In this document: in pieces, positions 33,985 to 43,631 of the stretch
How positions within the stretch are numbered: position 1 is the stretch's first letter
Layout of the letters: every line of letters starts with the position of its first letter
From: Aureliella sp046290675
Lineage (GTDB): Bacteria > Planctomycetota > Planctomycetia > Pirellulales > Pirellulaceae
Reading direction: 5' to 3'
Assembly: GCA_046290675.1 (NCBI GenBank)
Contig: JBKAHA010000012.1
Location: 122,535 to 186,534, forward strand
DNA: 64,000 bases
Translations under genes and position numbers: made by a program
Notes under the pieces: generated by a model
The model's database searches: none
Told to the model about the DNA's origin: nothing
Seen by the model: only the letters and a program-made list of their open reading frames with translations

Positions 33985-35289
33985 CTACGGTTTGCCGACG
34001 CAGATGAGCCTGGAATTGGTCCGGATAACAATGAAGTCGTCGCTGACAAGCGGAGTTGCCCGGGTGGTCTCTTTGAGCTGAATGCTTCCGAGTCGTTGAA
34101 ACTCGCGCGTCGCTGATAAGATGGTGACGGTACCGTCCTCGGCAATCCCCATTAGTCTGTCACCTGCGATCACGGGCGAGGTGGATACATTTCCACCAAT
34201 CCGACGGCTCCAAATGGTTTCTCCGTCAGGCAAGCTAACACACGAAGCGATACCGGTGTCACCCCATAGAAACATCAGGTCGTCTTTGATGACCGGAGTC
34301 GGAACATAGGGGGCCGAGCGGTCGATCTTGAAGCGGACCTCATGATCTCCTTCCAAATCGACAGCCCATAGAATGTTTCCGCCTCCGCCAGAGCCCTCCG
34401 TACCAATGGCGAGTCCCGCCGCGACTTGAGGCGACGACACGCTACGTTTACCGAATACCTGCTTATTCCATACCGGTTCGCCAGTCCCAAAATCCAAGGC
34501 GAACAATCCGTCGCCGGTATTGGCGAATAACAGTAGGTCACGCCCGCTCAGATCTCGGTATCGAGTTGGAACACCGTAGCACGCTCTGCGTGTCGTCCGT
34601 GGAGTTTTCCAGAGTAGTTCCCCCGAATTCGCGTTAAACGCCAGTACCACGCTTTGGCCAGGAGTTGCGTTGGGTGGAAGCTGATCCGCTTGCTGGCTAT
34701 TGAAGAGGATGACCGTGTCGTCAAACAAGACTGGCGATGCACCGTATCCATGCTGACTCACGAACGGACCAAGTTGATCTTGCTTGGTCTCCCAGGCTAA
34801 TTTTCCGTCGTGCGTGAAGGCTTTTAGCGTCACCGCATTCGGTGTCGCCCAGCTAAAATACACGTGTTTGTCATTCGCACATGGAGTCGAAGACGCGTAA
34901 CTGCTCCGGCGATGTAAATGGTGCGGATTTGAGCCGAAGGGTTTTTTCCAAAGTAGATTTCCGGTTGCAACCTCATACGCCAACGCATATCGCTCGGCGG
35001 ACTGGGGATCGGCACTCATGACGAAGAGCCGATTACCTACCACAATTGGCGAACTATTCCCTGCGCCGGGCAAGTTGATTGTCCAAGCGATGTCATTCTT
35101 CTTCCAAGGGAGCGGTACCTTGCAGTTGGTATTGACGCCTGACGCGTTTTCTCCGCGAAAGCTAGCCCAAGTGACGGAAGGTTCGATTGCATGAACTAGT
35201 GGGTTGGACGTAGCCGTAGCTGCCATGAAGGCTGCGTAAATGAATGCAGTGCGCATATCGTCGACGAATCTTGGCGGGGGGAAAGGCAT
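33985..35289 (-). CDS. Exported PQQ-like beta-propeller protein
   Basis: The protein has a signal segment (FIYAAFMAATATSNPLVHA) and repeated PQQ-enzyme-like blades ending in tryptophan docking motifs, for example ATGNLLWKKPFG, NSGELLWKTPR, GTGEPVWNKQV and PDGETIWSRRIGG. It begins with TWASFRGENASGV, common in planctomycete proteins of this class. The first half lacks cofactor-binding residues I could identify, so it is probably a non-enzymatic propeller. The start is uncertain: ATG 35289 has GGGAG at 10 bp (434 residues), while ATG 35256 gives 423 with a tidier signal peptide. It follows the PqqB-like gene on the minus strand. Confidence 0.85.
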   Translation of the reverse strand: MPFPPPRFVDDMRTAFIYAAFMAATATSNPLVHAIEPSVTWASFRGENASGVNTNCKVPLPWKKNDIAWTINLPGAGNSSPIVVGNRLFVMSADPQSAERYALAYEVATGNLLWKKPFGSNPHHLHRRSSYASSTPCANDKHVYFSWATPNAVTLKAFTHDGKLAWETKQDQLGPFVSQHGYGASPVLFDDTVILFNSQQADQLPPNATPGQSVVLAFNANSGELLWKTPRTTRRACYGVPTRYRDLSGRDLLLFANTGDGLFALDFGTGEPVWNKQVFGKRSVSSPQVAAGLAIGTEGSGGGGNILWAVDLEGDHEVRFKIDRSAPYVPTPVIKDDLMFLWGDTGIASCVSLPDGETIWSRRIGGNVSTSPVIAGDRLMGIAEDGTVTILSATREFQRLGSIQLKETTRATPLVSDDFIVIRTNSRLICVGKP

Positions 35290-35429
35290 GTGGTAGGGAC
35301 TCCCAAACTCGGGGATGCCCTGCAATTGTCGCAATAAACCGTTTGGATTTCCAGCATTTATGGCAAAAACTCGTCCATTGATTTGGTCGGTGCGGAAACC
35401 ATGTACTTGGCGTTTCGCCAATTGGTTAT

Positions 35430-36431
35430 TTAGAGCTCAAAAATCGAGTCATCACGTGACTCGTTCTCAATGCTGAATTGCTTGGCGAGGCGAAAGCCGT
35501 TGCCGAACACTTCCTCGCGGCGCTTGCTCGGCGATTTCAATGCCGGATTGGTGTGATTCAAGTGAATGAACCGGATTTTGGTTCGTTCCAAGGGCGGGAG
35601 ACTTCTGAAGCGTTTTAAGCTTTCAGCGATAAAAGGGTGTGGGATCTCGTTCATATTTCTGCCCGGCAACTCGTCACCGGAGAAGAAGGTTCCATCGAGG
35701 AGGGCGACATCGACCTGTTCGATCAACGATTCAATCCGAGTATCCCAGCGTTCCCATTTGTCGATGTCAGGCAGGTAGAGAAGCTTCTTCGTGGGACCGC
35801 TGATGATGAATCCAACGGTTTCGGAATATTCGTCACGATGGGGAACGAGGAACGGCGTTACCGAGACGCGCTGGTTGAGGCGACAGATCGCAGCTGCCTG
35901 CAGTCTCTTGATTCGAATTTGCTCTAGATCGACCATCTGGCTCCAAGGGCCGTTTGTCTCAAGAAAGTACTTCATCCGCGGCATCGCAAACACAGGAATC
36001 TCTCGTGCCCCAATAGCTTCGCGTCCCAGGTGGATTAGGCCTGCATAGTGCCCAATATGCGCGTGGGTTGGAAGGATTCCTTCCAAAGGTTTTCCCGAGC
36101 TCGGGCGAAAAGCCGAATCAAGGAGCCTTAGTTGCTCACGAAAATCGGGCGTGCAATCAAACATCCAGCGTTCACCGCTGAGTGGATCGACGACGGCAAT
36201 ACAGCTGCTGAATCGCCTTAGTGTGGAGTCTTTCCAAGCCGGTTCGCAGCAAGCCTTGCGGCAATTTGCTTGTGGATAGCCGGCATCCTGTGCAACTCCT
36301 AGGACGACCACAAACGGAGTTGTATGCTCGATCTTGTCCTGCGCGAATGATATCGACGACAGAGGACAAAATAGAGCCAACATGCCGAAAAAAGCGGCGA
36401 ACAAAACGAAGAGGCGAATGCCAGCTGACAT
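35430..36431 (-). CDS. PqqB-like metallo-beta-lactamase-fold protein
   Basis: The 333-residue protein has a signal peptide (LFVLFAAFFGMLALFCPL) followed by FVVVLGVAQDAGYPQANC and ACC, a pattern close to the start of PqqB. Its metal-site motif is ILPTHAHIGHYAGL: the usual His-x-His-x-Asp-His is replaced by His-Ile-Gly-His-Tyr, as in PqqB. Downstream ligand regions LLYLPDIDKWERWD and LDGTFFSGDE with HLNHTNPAL fit the fold. No pqqA, C or D gene is nearby, so I do not infer PQQ synthesis. The neighbour downstream encodes a PQQ-like propeller and fabI lies 46 bp upstream. Enzymatic role unknown. Confidence 0.82.
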   Translation of the reverse strand: MSAGIRLFVLFAAFFGMLALFCPLSSISFAQDKIEHTTPFVVVLGVAQDAGYPQANCRKACCEPAWKDSTLRRFSSCIAVVDPLSGERWMFDCTPDFREQLRLLDSAFRPSSGKPLEGILPTHAHIGHYAGLIHLGREAIGAREIPVFAMPRMKYFLETNGPWSQMVDLEQIRIKRLQAAAICRLNQRVSVTPFLVPHRDEYSETVGFIISGPTKKLLYLPDIDKWERWDTRIESLIEQVDVALLDGTFFSGDELPGRNMNEIPHPFIAESLKRFRSLPPLERTKIRFIHLNHTNPALKSPSKRREEVFGNGFRLAKQFSIENESRDDSIFEL

Positions 36432-36477
36432 GGAGAGGCCTTTTCGCTTGTAATGTTAAAGTACGCCGTTCCGAGTC

Positions 36478-37296
36478 TTAGGCGTTTACTCTTTCAAGCA
36501 AACGACCTGGGCTACCCATCATGTGGTAGCCTCCGTCAATATGAAGAATCTCACCTGAGATTCCGTCGCTGTGTTCGCCGAGCAAAAAGGCGCCGGTTTT
36601 CCCGACTTCTTCATGAGTCACGTTGCGTCCCATTGGGGCCATGTGTTCATAAAGCTTAAGCATGTCATCGACGCCAGCCGCGCGCCCCGCCAAGGTCCGC
36701 ATAGGTCCTGCGCTAAGAGCGTTTACTCGAACTTGCTGAGCACCCAGATCATAGGCTAGGTAGCGTACCGAGGCTTCCAACGCGGCTTTGCAGATCCCCA
36801 TTACGTTGTAGCCAGGAACGCATTTTTCGCCGCCGAAGTAGGTCATTGCAGCGACGGCCGCAGAGGGATTGAACAGGTGTTTGGCCGCATTGCAAACTGA
36901 GATCAAGCTGTAAACGCTCACGTCCATTGCAAGTTTGAAACCATCGCGGCTGGTTTCGATCGTGTCCCGTGATAGGTCGTCGCGATCGGCAAATGCAATC
37001 GAGTGCAGCAAGAAGTCGATCTTGCCAAACTCTTTTTCAGTCGTCGCCATCACTTCGGCGATGTTTTCATCGTTTTGTACGTCGAGAGGGACTAAGAACT
37101 TCGCGTTTTCATAGTCATCAGTCAATTTGCTGACACGGCGACGGTTCTTCTTGCGCTCGTCGTCAGGTCGGTCAGGCAAATGAGTGAACCCGCATTCACC
37201 GCCATCTTCAAGGATGTGTTTGGCGATCGCCCATGCGATTGAATTCTCGTTTGCAACACCGAGAATAAGTCCCTTTTTACCTGAGAAAATGCTCAT
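36478..37296 (-). CDS. fabI: Enoyl-[acyl-carrier-protein] reductase FabI
   Basis: The 272-residue short-chain dehydrogenase starts MSIFSGKKGLILGVANENSI, typical of FabI with the NAD-binding GVANENSIAW loop. The catalytic pair is visible as Tyr-x6-Lys in GYNVMGICK, with the first Tyr in MTYFGG about ten residues earlier. It reduces trans-2-enoyl-ACP in the last step of fatty acid elongation. acpP lies 115 bp upstream on the same strand, in keeping with joint function. The end contains LHIDGGYHMMG, the usual FabI C-terminal block. Confidence 0.96.
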   Translation of the reverse strand: MSIFSGKKGLILGVANENSIAWAIAKHILEDGGECGFTHLPDRPDDERKKNRRRVSKLTDDYENAKFLVPLDVQNDENIAEVMATTEKEFGKIDFLLHSIAFADRDDLSRDTIETSRDGFKLAMDVSVYSLISVCNAAKHLFNPSAAVAAMTYFGGEKCVPGYNVMGICKAALEASVRYLAYDLGAQQVRVNALSAGPMRTLAGRAAGVDDMLKLYEHMAPMGRNVTHEEVGKTGAFLLGEHSDGISGEILHIDGGYHMMGSPGRLLERVNA

Positions 37297-37411
37297 CGAC
37301 TTCCTTTGTGACCTTCAGTTAATATCTTCAGTTGCACTGCATGTTTTCGGCTGTCGTCTTGATCAGACAATCTGCACGCATGCATCTACCTGTTCATTGG
37401 TGCCTGAACGA

Positions 37412-37648
37412 CTAATCGGCTTTGTCTTCATCCCGGAGATCGCGAATGTAGTCTGCTAGTTCCTGGACCGTTTCGACTCGGAATACATCGTCGTTGATGG
37501 TCACACCAAACTCTTGTTCGAGCTCAACCGTCAATTCAGCCATTCCAACTGAGTCCGCACCGACAAACGCCAGGCCGTCGGATAGGGATGGATCGGTGCC
37601 GAACTTCTGATTCAGCCGCCGAAGTAGGACCTCTTCAATTTTTTCCAC
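37412..37648 (-). CDS. acpP: Acyl carrier protein
   Basis: The 78-residue acidic protein folds as a four-helix ACP. The phosphopantetheine site is Ser33 in GADSVGMAEL, where Val replaces the usual Leu of the DSL motif. Helix II (AELTVELEQEFGVTI) and the end ELADYIRDL are typical. It carries growing acyl chains for FabI and other enzymes. The gene is the first of the minus-strand run acpP, fabI, PqqB-like, PQQ propeller. Confidence 0.93.
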   Translation of the reverse strand: MEKIEEVLLRRLNQKFGTDPSLSDGLAFVGADSVGMAELTVELEQEFGVTINDDVFRVETVQELADYIRDLRDEDKAD

Positions 37649-37942
37649 GTTGGAAAACTCCGGAGCGACTCGGTTGCCAATCTTGCCGTACGAAACTGCG
37701 TCTCCGCTTCAGTGGAGGCGTAATTCTAGGCGACGGGATCCCCAGTTTGGTAGGGATGGTACGCATTTTATTTCTGCGGGGCTGGAGATCAGCAATACCA
37801 GCACGAATTCCGGTAACGATTGTCCGAGCCCTGGAGTTGGAGCGACGCTATTTCAGGCTACAAGACCCAACAAGGAGTGCGATGGCCTACTTAGGCAATG
37901 CGCCCGCGAAATTGCCTAAGTTCGCGTGTTGCGGACGCAAAA

Positions 37943-39055
37943 TTAGAATGGGAAAAAATGGCCATTTGGATCCATCGCCAGCTGAACACGCCGCGCGAGC
38001 GGACGCCAGTTTTCCATTCCGATCGTCAGTAGGTCTGGCTGGAGCCGGGAATCATTGGCCGACTTGGACACTGACGAAGAGCGAACAAGTACACCGCTGG
38101 AATCCGTTGACTTAAGCAATGTGTCCAGTTCACCCCAATCGGATGAGGTGTCCAATGATAACCAAAGCAAACTACCTCCAGCAGCCAACTCATAATCGGC
38201 GTTGGGGAACTGGCTATTGAGCTGTCTGACTAACTGCATGACCGAACGCGGTGAGGTCGCTATCCGCATCAGGTCTGGTTTGGAGTCCAAGAATCGATGC
38301 TTTGACGAAGTGGCAGTTAGATAGTCTCGGACTTCGCTCACATCGCCTTGAAGAGCAAGGGTCGCTTGGGCGCGGCTTACGACACTGGGAAGTGCCTCCG
38401 CTGGGCCCGCAAACTCGATGCACATTTGCCCATCCGAACCGAGGCAGATTGAATCCGTTGGCAACGGTTGCGAGAGCAGCATCGACGAATGGTCGAGGAA
38501 TCTCTCTACCGTCATGCCAGTCAGCTTGAGTTCAACAAACGCGCTGGGCTGGGGGAGTATTTTGAGAGTCACTTCCGTGATGACCCCCAGCCGGCCATAG
38601 CTTCCGACCATCATCTTCGGAAAATCGAAGCCAGCCGCATTCTTGACGACCTTTCCACCACCACGGACCAAGCTTCCTAAGCCATCGATGAATTCAACTT
38701 CCATGACAAAATCACGCAAGCTTCCAAAGAGCATCTGACGCGGCCCACTGATCCCACTGCCAACGGTTCCTCCCAATGTGCTCCCGTCATCGACGAACAC
38801 GGGATCAAACGGAAGGTATTGCCCATGTTCCCGTATGCAGGCGTTGAGCTCACCGACGGTCGTACCTGAATAAGCAGAAATCAGAAACTCAGACGGATCG
38901 TAGGCGACAACGCCGGACAGATTGGTCGTCAGAAGAGTGGTGTCCTGTCCATCGAAAGATAGAGCGTTTTTCGTTCTCGCTCCAACTGGCAAGAGTGGAG
39001 CCTCTGTGCCACGGATACGATCGCACCATTCTCGTTTCGTATCAGCCGCCGTCAT
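37943..39055 (-). CDS. glcE: Glycolate oxidase FAD-binding subunit-like (GlcE)
   Basis: The 370-residue flavoprotein belongs to the FAD-binding 4 (VAO) superfamily and is closest to GlcE. Visible are FLISAYSGTTVGELNA, FDPVFVDDGSTLGGTVGSGI SGPRQMLFGSLRDFV (FAD-contacting Gly-rich turn) and GGGKVVKNAAGFDFPKMMVGSYG, followed by a C-terminal cap. GlcE is a subunit of the membrane-linked glycolate oxidase with GlcD and GlcF, which are not in this window. The glcE name is assigned by family resemblance; a stand-alone oxidoreductase remains possible. It is the last gene of a minus-strand run of three. Confidence 0.82.
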   Translation of the reverse strand: MTAADTKREWCDRIRGTEAPLLPVGARTKNALSFDGQDTTLLTTNLSGVVAYDPSEFLISAYSGTTVGELNACIREHGQYLPFDPVFVDDGSTLGGTVGSGISGPRQMLFGSLRDFVMEVEFIDGLGSLVRGGGKVVKNAAGFDFPKMMVGSYGRLGVITEVTLKILPQPSAFVELKLTGMTVERFLDHSSMLLSQPLPTDSICLGSDGQMCIEFAGPAEALPSVVSRAQATLALQGDVSEVRDYLTATSSKHRFLDSKPDLMRIATSPRSVMQLVRQLNSQFPNADYELAAGGSLLWLSLDTSSDWGELDTLLKSTDSSGVLVRSSSVSKSANDSRLQPDLLTIGMENWRPLARRVQLAMDPNGHFFPF

Positions 39056-39193
39056 GCCAATCTATCCATTAGTTTACCTTGGATGCATGTGTAGTGCGGT
39101 CCATGGAACACCCTGCATCGAATGAAAAGAATCTTAGCAGATCTGTACTGCGGGCGGCCGGTGTTGCATTTGGCAGTTCGGGTAATACGGGGG

Positions 39194-40150
39194 TTAGGTT
39201 CGAGGGGTGATAAAGTCGGCCTGGTAATCGTAGCTCAGCCATTTCGAAATGAGTTTGCAGAGTTGCCGATAGATCGGTGCGTTATGAGGTGTCGACCATT
39301 CCCTCTGCTGTCGAACCGGCTCAAGAGTGGTTAGGGTGCGGGCGGGCCATAGTAAGGCGCTGGTACCCGTGCATAACAGTTCGTCTGCGTTGAGGGCGAA
39401 GTCTTGCGGTATTGGTTGCGTGACAACTTTCAGACTTTCTTCTTCTGCAAGTTGCAGAATTCGCCGCAAGGTGATTCCGTGTAGAACTTCGGAGCTGGGT
39501 GGGGTGTAGATCGTGTTGGCTTTCACGACCAGCAGATTCGAGATCGAGGTATCGCCGAGATCACCATGGCACGTGGAAAGAACGGCCCCTGCTCCGGGGA
39601 CCGATTGCCGAGCCTCAGTTTCTGCGAGATAGTAGTGCAGGCGGCAGCGGGTCTTGATCTGTGGTGACCAAATCGACTGCGGGACAACTTCCCGGGGCAC
39701 GACAACTAGGTCCTGTCCATGGCGATAGAAGTGGCTCAATCGCTGGGCTGGCAAATCAGCTGTGTGCAACATCAGGTTCGCATCACGGTTGATGTTCGTT
39801 GAGTGCACGCTTCCCGGCGTCGCGAATAGGACTAACGCGAAGTCTTCGCCATCGGTGTGATTCTGCTCGAGCAAAGCGCTTCTGCGTTTAACGCATTCAG
39901 TACAAAGATGCCTAAGTTCATCCATTGCAATCAGATGAATACCGAGTGCATCCGCTCCTGCCTCGAATCGTTCCAGGTGCCAGTCCAAGTCAACCAGCCG
40001 ACCGGAGGCAGTGCGAATCCGATCAACAACGCTAACGCCTTGCAGAACGCCGAAGTCCTCGAGCGGAAGACTCAGTTCATTGGGGGTGACCCAGCGGCTT
40101 GCTTGCCAGCCGACGTGCGGGGGGGGCTCTATTCCCTTTGGATCCGTCAA
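39194..40150 (-). CDS. Class IV PLP aminotransferase family protein
   Basis: The 318-residue protein has the class IV fold: LPLEDFGVLQGVSVVDRIR at the N-terminus, the PLP Lys in SPQIKTRCRLHYYLAE and GDTSISNLLVV, the phosphate-binding GITLRRILQLAEEE stretch and late TGTSALLWPARTL. The family contains branched-chain aminotransferases and aminodeoxychorismate lyase (PabC). The pattern with a short N-terminal lobe fits either; folate synthesis by PabC would pair with folP 6 kb away, but this is only a suggestion. Start is TTG at 40150. The glcE-like gene follows 138 bp downstream. Confidence 0.85.
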   Translation of the reverse strand: MTDPKGIEPPPHVGWQASRWVTPNELSLPLEDFGVLQGVSVVDRIRTASGRLVDLDWHLERFEAGADALGIHLIAMDELRHLCTECVKRRSALLEQNHTDGEDFALVLFATPGSVHSTNINRDANLMLHTADLPAQRLSHFYRHGQDLVVVPREVVPQSIWSPQIKTRCRLHYYLAETEARQSVPGAGAVLSTCHGDLGDTSISNLLVVKANTIYTPPSSEVLHGITLRRILQLAEEESLKVVTQPIPQDFALNADELLCTGTSALLWPARTLTTLEPVRQQREWSTPHNAPIYRQLCKLISKWLSYDYQADFITPRT

Positions 40151-40291
40151 AAGTGATGACTCTTCGATGTGTGGGCAATAGAAAGTCGTCTAGATTGCAA
40201 TGTGAGTTGAGTCGCAGATTGTAAGTCTGGTTTGAACTCGTACGTGGTTCAAGTCTATCAAATTCAAGGTTGTGTCAGGCCTTGAGTCGAC

Positions 40292-41392
40292 CTAGCGCTG
40301 GATGCCGAGGAGATTATTGAGCCCTGCGGAAAAGTAGCTGCACTCCTGGTAATAGGCGAGTTCTGCGTGCGTTCTCCCGACTTGGTTGGCACAATCCACT
40401 TGCAGGACCTTGGCAATCTGTTTGCTTTTACTATTTGGATCGGTATTCGCTGAAGATGGTTTCAAAATCGGCAGACCCTCGTAGCCGGCCGCTATCGGGC
40501 TTTCTTTGCGGTCGATTAAGCGGAAACGTTTCAATATTGGATCGGAGGAATTGAACAAGTTGAGGATGGTATTGCTTTGGAACGCCGCCAGCCGATACTC
40601 GCCATTCGGGCCGAAATCGGAGCGGTTAAATGCCGGAGCAAGAAAACTGGCGTATACGGCTGAACGGTCCATACGTTCGCCGGCGGACCGTCCGCTGAGT
40701 TTGCCCCCAGCGTCGAGATGGATTGCCCCCGAGATTACGGCAGCGCCAAAACTGAATCCTAACATTCCGACGGTGTTTTCCTCTGGGACTCTCCGAAGCA
40801 CGTTGGCTAGCCGAAGCGACTCGAGATTTAGTTGCGCCCGTTTGTCTCGAACGTCGCGTGCGAATCCAGAGTGCCGTTCGGCGTCCCAAGAGAAAACGAC
40901 GAATCGGATGGGATGTTGTGCTCGCCTGGAAAGTGCGTTGTAAACCATCCACCCTCGTTTTCGGGCGTCTACCGCGGATGTCCAGTTTCCATGTACATAG
41001 AACACGGTGTGGGTATGCGATGGGGCATTCGTTTTGTTGCACGCATCTGCGAATTCGGCGACCGTCGAATCTGTCCAATTCAATTCTTGGACTCGACGGA
41101 CATGCAGTGCGTCGAAAGCGGTTGTTCCGCCATCGCGAAGATGCCGCGACGATATTTCCCATACCGTGTCATCCGGGCGATCCGCTTTATCTGAGGCTTG
41201 GGCAAACGCCCTCTCAGAGGAGATGAGAAACGGAATGAGCGATGACAGTAGCAACAAAGTCGATCGAAGAAATGAGCGATGGCTCGCTCGCTCACAATCG
41301 TTGCGAGCCCTCTCACTTGGATCCGGGCGCACCGTGTACGATTCCCAGCAAGAAGGACTTCGCCCTTCAAAAATTGGTTCACCAAGCTGCAT
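40292..41392 (-). CDS. Exported alpha/beta hydrolase-like protein
   Basis: The 366-residue protein has a long N-terminal leader before a hydrophobic signal segment (LLLLSSLIPFLISS) ending near AFAQA. The mature part carries HTVFYVHGNWTSAVDAR (oxyanion region) and the nucleophile elbow VGMLGFSFGAAVISG with Ser, both typical of alpha/beta hydrolases; a catalytic His is likely in the C-terminal HAELAY stretch. Substrate unknown; a lipase or esterase-type role outside the cytoplasm is inferred. The leader before the signal is longer than usual, so the true start may lie downstream, but no better ribosome site was found. Confidence 0.75.
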   Translation of the reverse strand: MQLGEPIFEGRSPSCWESYTVRPDPSERARNDCERASHRSFLRSTLLLLSSLIPFLISSERAFAQASDKADRPDDTVWEISSRHLRDGGTTAFDALHVRRVQELNWTDSTVAEFADACNKTNAPSHTHTVFYVHGNWTSAVDARKRGWMVYNALSRRAQHPIRFVVFSWDAERHSGFARDVRDKRAQLNLESLRLANVLRRVPEENTVGMLGFSFGAAVISGAIHLDAGGKLSGRSAGERMDRSAVYASFLAPAFNRSDFGPNGEYRLAAFQSNTILNLFNSSDPILKRFRLIDRKESPIAAGYEGLPILKPSSANTDPNSKSKQIAKVLQVDCANQVGRTHAELAYYQECSYFSAGLNNLLGIQR

Positions 41393-41812
41393 CGCTCCAT
41401 TCCATCGGATGTGAGTGACTCATTAGAGCTATTTCGAAGCAATTGGGACAACGTCAGCTGGAAACGCCATGGCAGTGAAGTCCTAAATCTCGCTGAGCGG
41501 CAAGGAGGACCGGGCGTAGGGTTGTAACGGTTGTGCAGACGTTGTGTAGTGGACCCGCTCGTTTAGGGCGTGTGCGGGTAGGCGACTTCGGAAGTATCGG
41601 CTTCAGCCAAGAACAAAAAGTTCAATGTTGCCAGATTTCATCATGTTTCGTTTGCACATCGTCTGCGGTGTCGTAAGTTTCTGTGGGTCAACATTGACTT
41701 TAACGATCACGAATACGAATCAGGACAAACAGTTTGTTCCGTTAGGAATGTTCGAGGTTCGACGACCGTGAAACTGCGCTCAAGTTGAATTTGGTAATCA
41801 GAGAGGAAAACG
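41393..41812. other. Intergenic region between divergent genes
   Basis: About 420 bp between the alpha/beta hydrolase (minus) and the lipoprotein gene (plus). No gene, RNA or repeat was recognised. Promoters for both genes are expected here. Confidence 0.45.
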
Positions 41813-42151
41813 ATGAAGAGAATCGCATTTGTTAGCCTGTTGCTGATCTGCTCGGCTGGCTGCCGAGGCGGATTGCTTTCACGACTTTTCCACGGTGAGC
41901 CCTGCAACGGCACTTGTGGGCTCGCACTGCCTGCTCCGACAACAACCGGATGTAACAGTTGCGCTACCCCAAGTGTGACTAGTGGCTACCCAAGCTACGA
42001 AGGCGAGTACTACGGTGGCGAAGTGCTTGACGGTACTGTCGTCGACCCATACTACGGAGGCGTTGTGGATGGCCAGATCATCGGTTCAAGCGATCCGATT
42101 ATTGGATCCTCGACGACCTCGCCAAGCATGGCACCGATCGTCAATCCATAA
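41813..42151 (+). CDS. Small Gly/Tyr-rich lipoprotein
   Basis: The 112-residue product starts MKRIAFVSLLLICSAGC, a clear lipoprotein signal with lipobox CSAGC, after the ribosome site GAGAGGAA. The mature part is short and polar: two Cys in CNGTCG, then Gly/Tyr/Asp-rich runs (GEYYGGEVLDGTVVDPYYGG) and a Ser/Thr/Pro tail. No enzymatic motif is visible; it resembles the small structural-type lipoproteins common in planctomycetes. It should be anchored in a membrane and probably faces the periplasm or surface. Confidence 0.8.
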   Translation: MKRIAFVSLLLICSAGCRGGLLSRLFHGEPCNGTCGLALPAPTTTGCNSCATPSVTSGYPSYEGEYYGGEVLDGTVVDPYYGGVVDGQIIGSSDPIIGSSTTSPSMAPIVNP

Positions 42152-42518
42152 GGACCTCATTCGCGTCGTCTCGTGGCCGACGAGATGCGAATATTACATC
42201 GACGATGCGGGAACGCGGTACGAACCGGGGGGAACGACCGCGGCTCGCACGTTGGAGAAAGTCAGTTAGTCATGGTTTGTAGTGGGCCATGACTAGCTGC
42301 GATTCGGTGTTTCTGCTCTGAATCCTCTCTTCTCTCGTGCACCAACAATGCCACCTTTCATGGGCCCGATCACCTGACGGGCTTTGGGCGATTGCTGCCT
42401 TTTGCTTTTCACCGGTTCCGCAAGGACAATAGGAATAGCTACTGGGCGAATCACCACCGTGGTGGTTCATTTCAATCCATCCACTTTTGCCAATGGTGCA
42501 CTAAGGAAAAGCTGCGAC
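42152..42518. other. Intergenic region, no gene seen
   Basis: About 370 bp. A minus-strand frame here contains a SEC-C-like cysteine cluster (SYCPCGTGEK), but it lacks the rest of that domain. Otherwise no gene, RNA or repeat was recognised. Confidence 0.45.
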
Positions 42519-43631
42519 ATGATTACTTCATACGGGGCTGCGCGAGTAGGTCGCGGCCGAAATTGTTCCAAGATGGCTACAACCGCGTTTTGCTGCTTCC
42601 TGTTTGTGTTTTTGTTATCCGGCTCATTCTCGAGCGTCTGTGCAGAGACGTCCGAATCGTTGACTGCGGATGATCAAGTTGAATCCGGGCCAGCCAATGC
42701 TTTAGAGTACATCGCGCCGAAGCAGATTGAGATGCGGATCGGTTTGCGTCTCACAGCCGGCGATGGCAATATGGTTAGCACCATGGCAATGACTGCATTC
42801 CCTAGCGACTGGCCAGAGCAAAAGGTGGAAGTGCTACAAGTCAATGTAGCTAGCCCCTTTCGACACGCATTCCGTGAGCTTCCCGGTGGCAACAAACAGC
42901 TCCTATTCCAAGCTAGGACGGTTCCTGCCCACTCGCAAATAGAGGCGACCCTGCATCTGCGGATCGAGAAGACTCATATTGTTGGTCCAACGGAGACGAC
43001 TCACCTCACCGTTCCGCGACGTCTTCCTCGGGAGGCGAAGCAATTCCTGGGGAATAGTCCGTTTATCGAAGCGACGAGTTCCGAGATCAAGAAAGTGGTT
43101 CGAGAGGTGACTGCCGATGATCCACTAACCGAGTGGGATAAAGTCGAGTCGCTTTACGATTGGGTTCGGGAGAATATCCAATACCAGAAAGGCAAACTGA
43201 AAACGGTTCGCCAAGCGATGCGCGATCGCACGGGAGATTGCGAAGAAATGACAGGCACTTTCGTGGCTTTGTGCCGCGCAGCTCGAATTCCTGCACGCTG
43301 TGTATGGATCCCGAATCATTGTTACGCGGAATTCTACATGGAGGATGGCGAAGGCAATGGAACTTGGTTCCCATGCCAACTTGCTGGAACCCGCAATTTC
43401 GGATCGATGCCAGAGTATCTTCCAATTTTGCAAAAAGGGGATCGGTTCAAGGTGCCAGAAAAGAAAGAGCTCCAGCGGTACCTGGCAGATTACTTAAAGG
43501 CTCAAAAAGTGATCGGCCGGACAAAGCCACAAGTTGAGTTCGTAAGAGAGCTCCTCGGGGATGCGGCTAAGCTGGACAATCCGGATCGAGCTGCGACGCA
43601 AGCCCAAAGTCCTGATGCTATTGGTAGTTGA
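42519..43631 (+). CDS. Exported transglutaminase-like protein
   Basis: The protein has a signal peptide (AFCCFLFVFLLSGSFSSVCA) and, after a beta-rich region, a transglutaminase-like core. It starts at the helix YDWVRENIQYQKGKLKTV and carries Cys near 241 in RTGDCEEMTGTFVALCRAA and His near 267 in NHCYAEFYME, followed by the WFPC strand. These are the catalytic Cys and His of the papain-like fold; the Asp is probably in the GEGNGTW region. The enzyme may cleave or link peptides in the periplasm, but substrates are unknown. ATG 42519 (AAGGA upstream) gives 370 residues; ATG 42573 would give a shorter signal peptide. Confidence 0.85.
   Translation: MITSYGAARVGRGRNCSKMATTAFCCFLFVFLLSGSFSSVCAETSESLTADDQVESGPANALEYIAPKQIEMRIGLRLTAGDGNMVSTMAMTAFPSDWPEQKVEVLQVNVASPFRHAFRELPGGNKQLLFQARTVPAHSQIEATLHLRIEKTHIVGPTETTHLTVPRRLPREAKQFLGNSPFIEATSSEIKKVVREVTADDPLTEWDKVESLYDWVRENIQYQKGKLKTVRQAMRDRTGDCEEMTGTFVALCRAARIPARCVWIPNHCYAEFYMEDGEGNGTWFPCQLAGTRNFGSMPEYLPILQKGDRFKVPEKKELQRYLADYLKAQKVIGRTKPQVEFVRELLGDAAKLDNPDRAATQAQSPDAIGS

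Noticed and set aside
42270..42470. Minus-strand frame with a SEC-C-like motif (SYCPCGTGEKQK)
   Set aside because: The motif's remaining cysteine/histidine residues do not follow, and the frame lacks the rest of such proteins. It could be a coincidence or a remnant; not strong enough to call.
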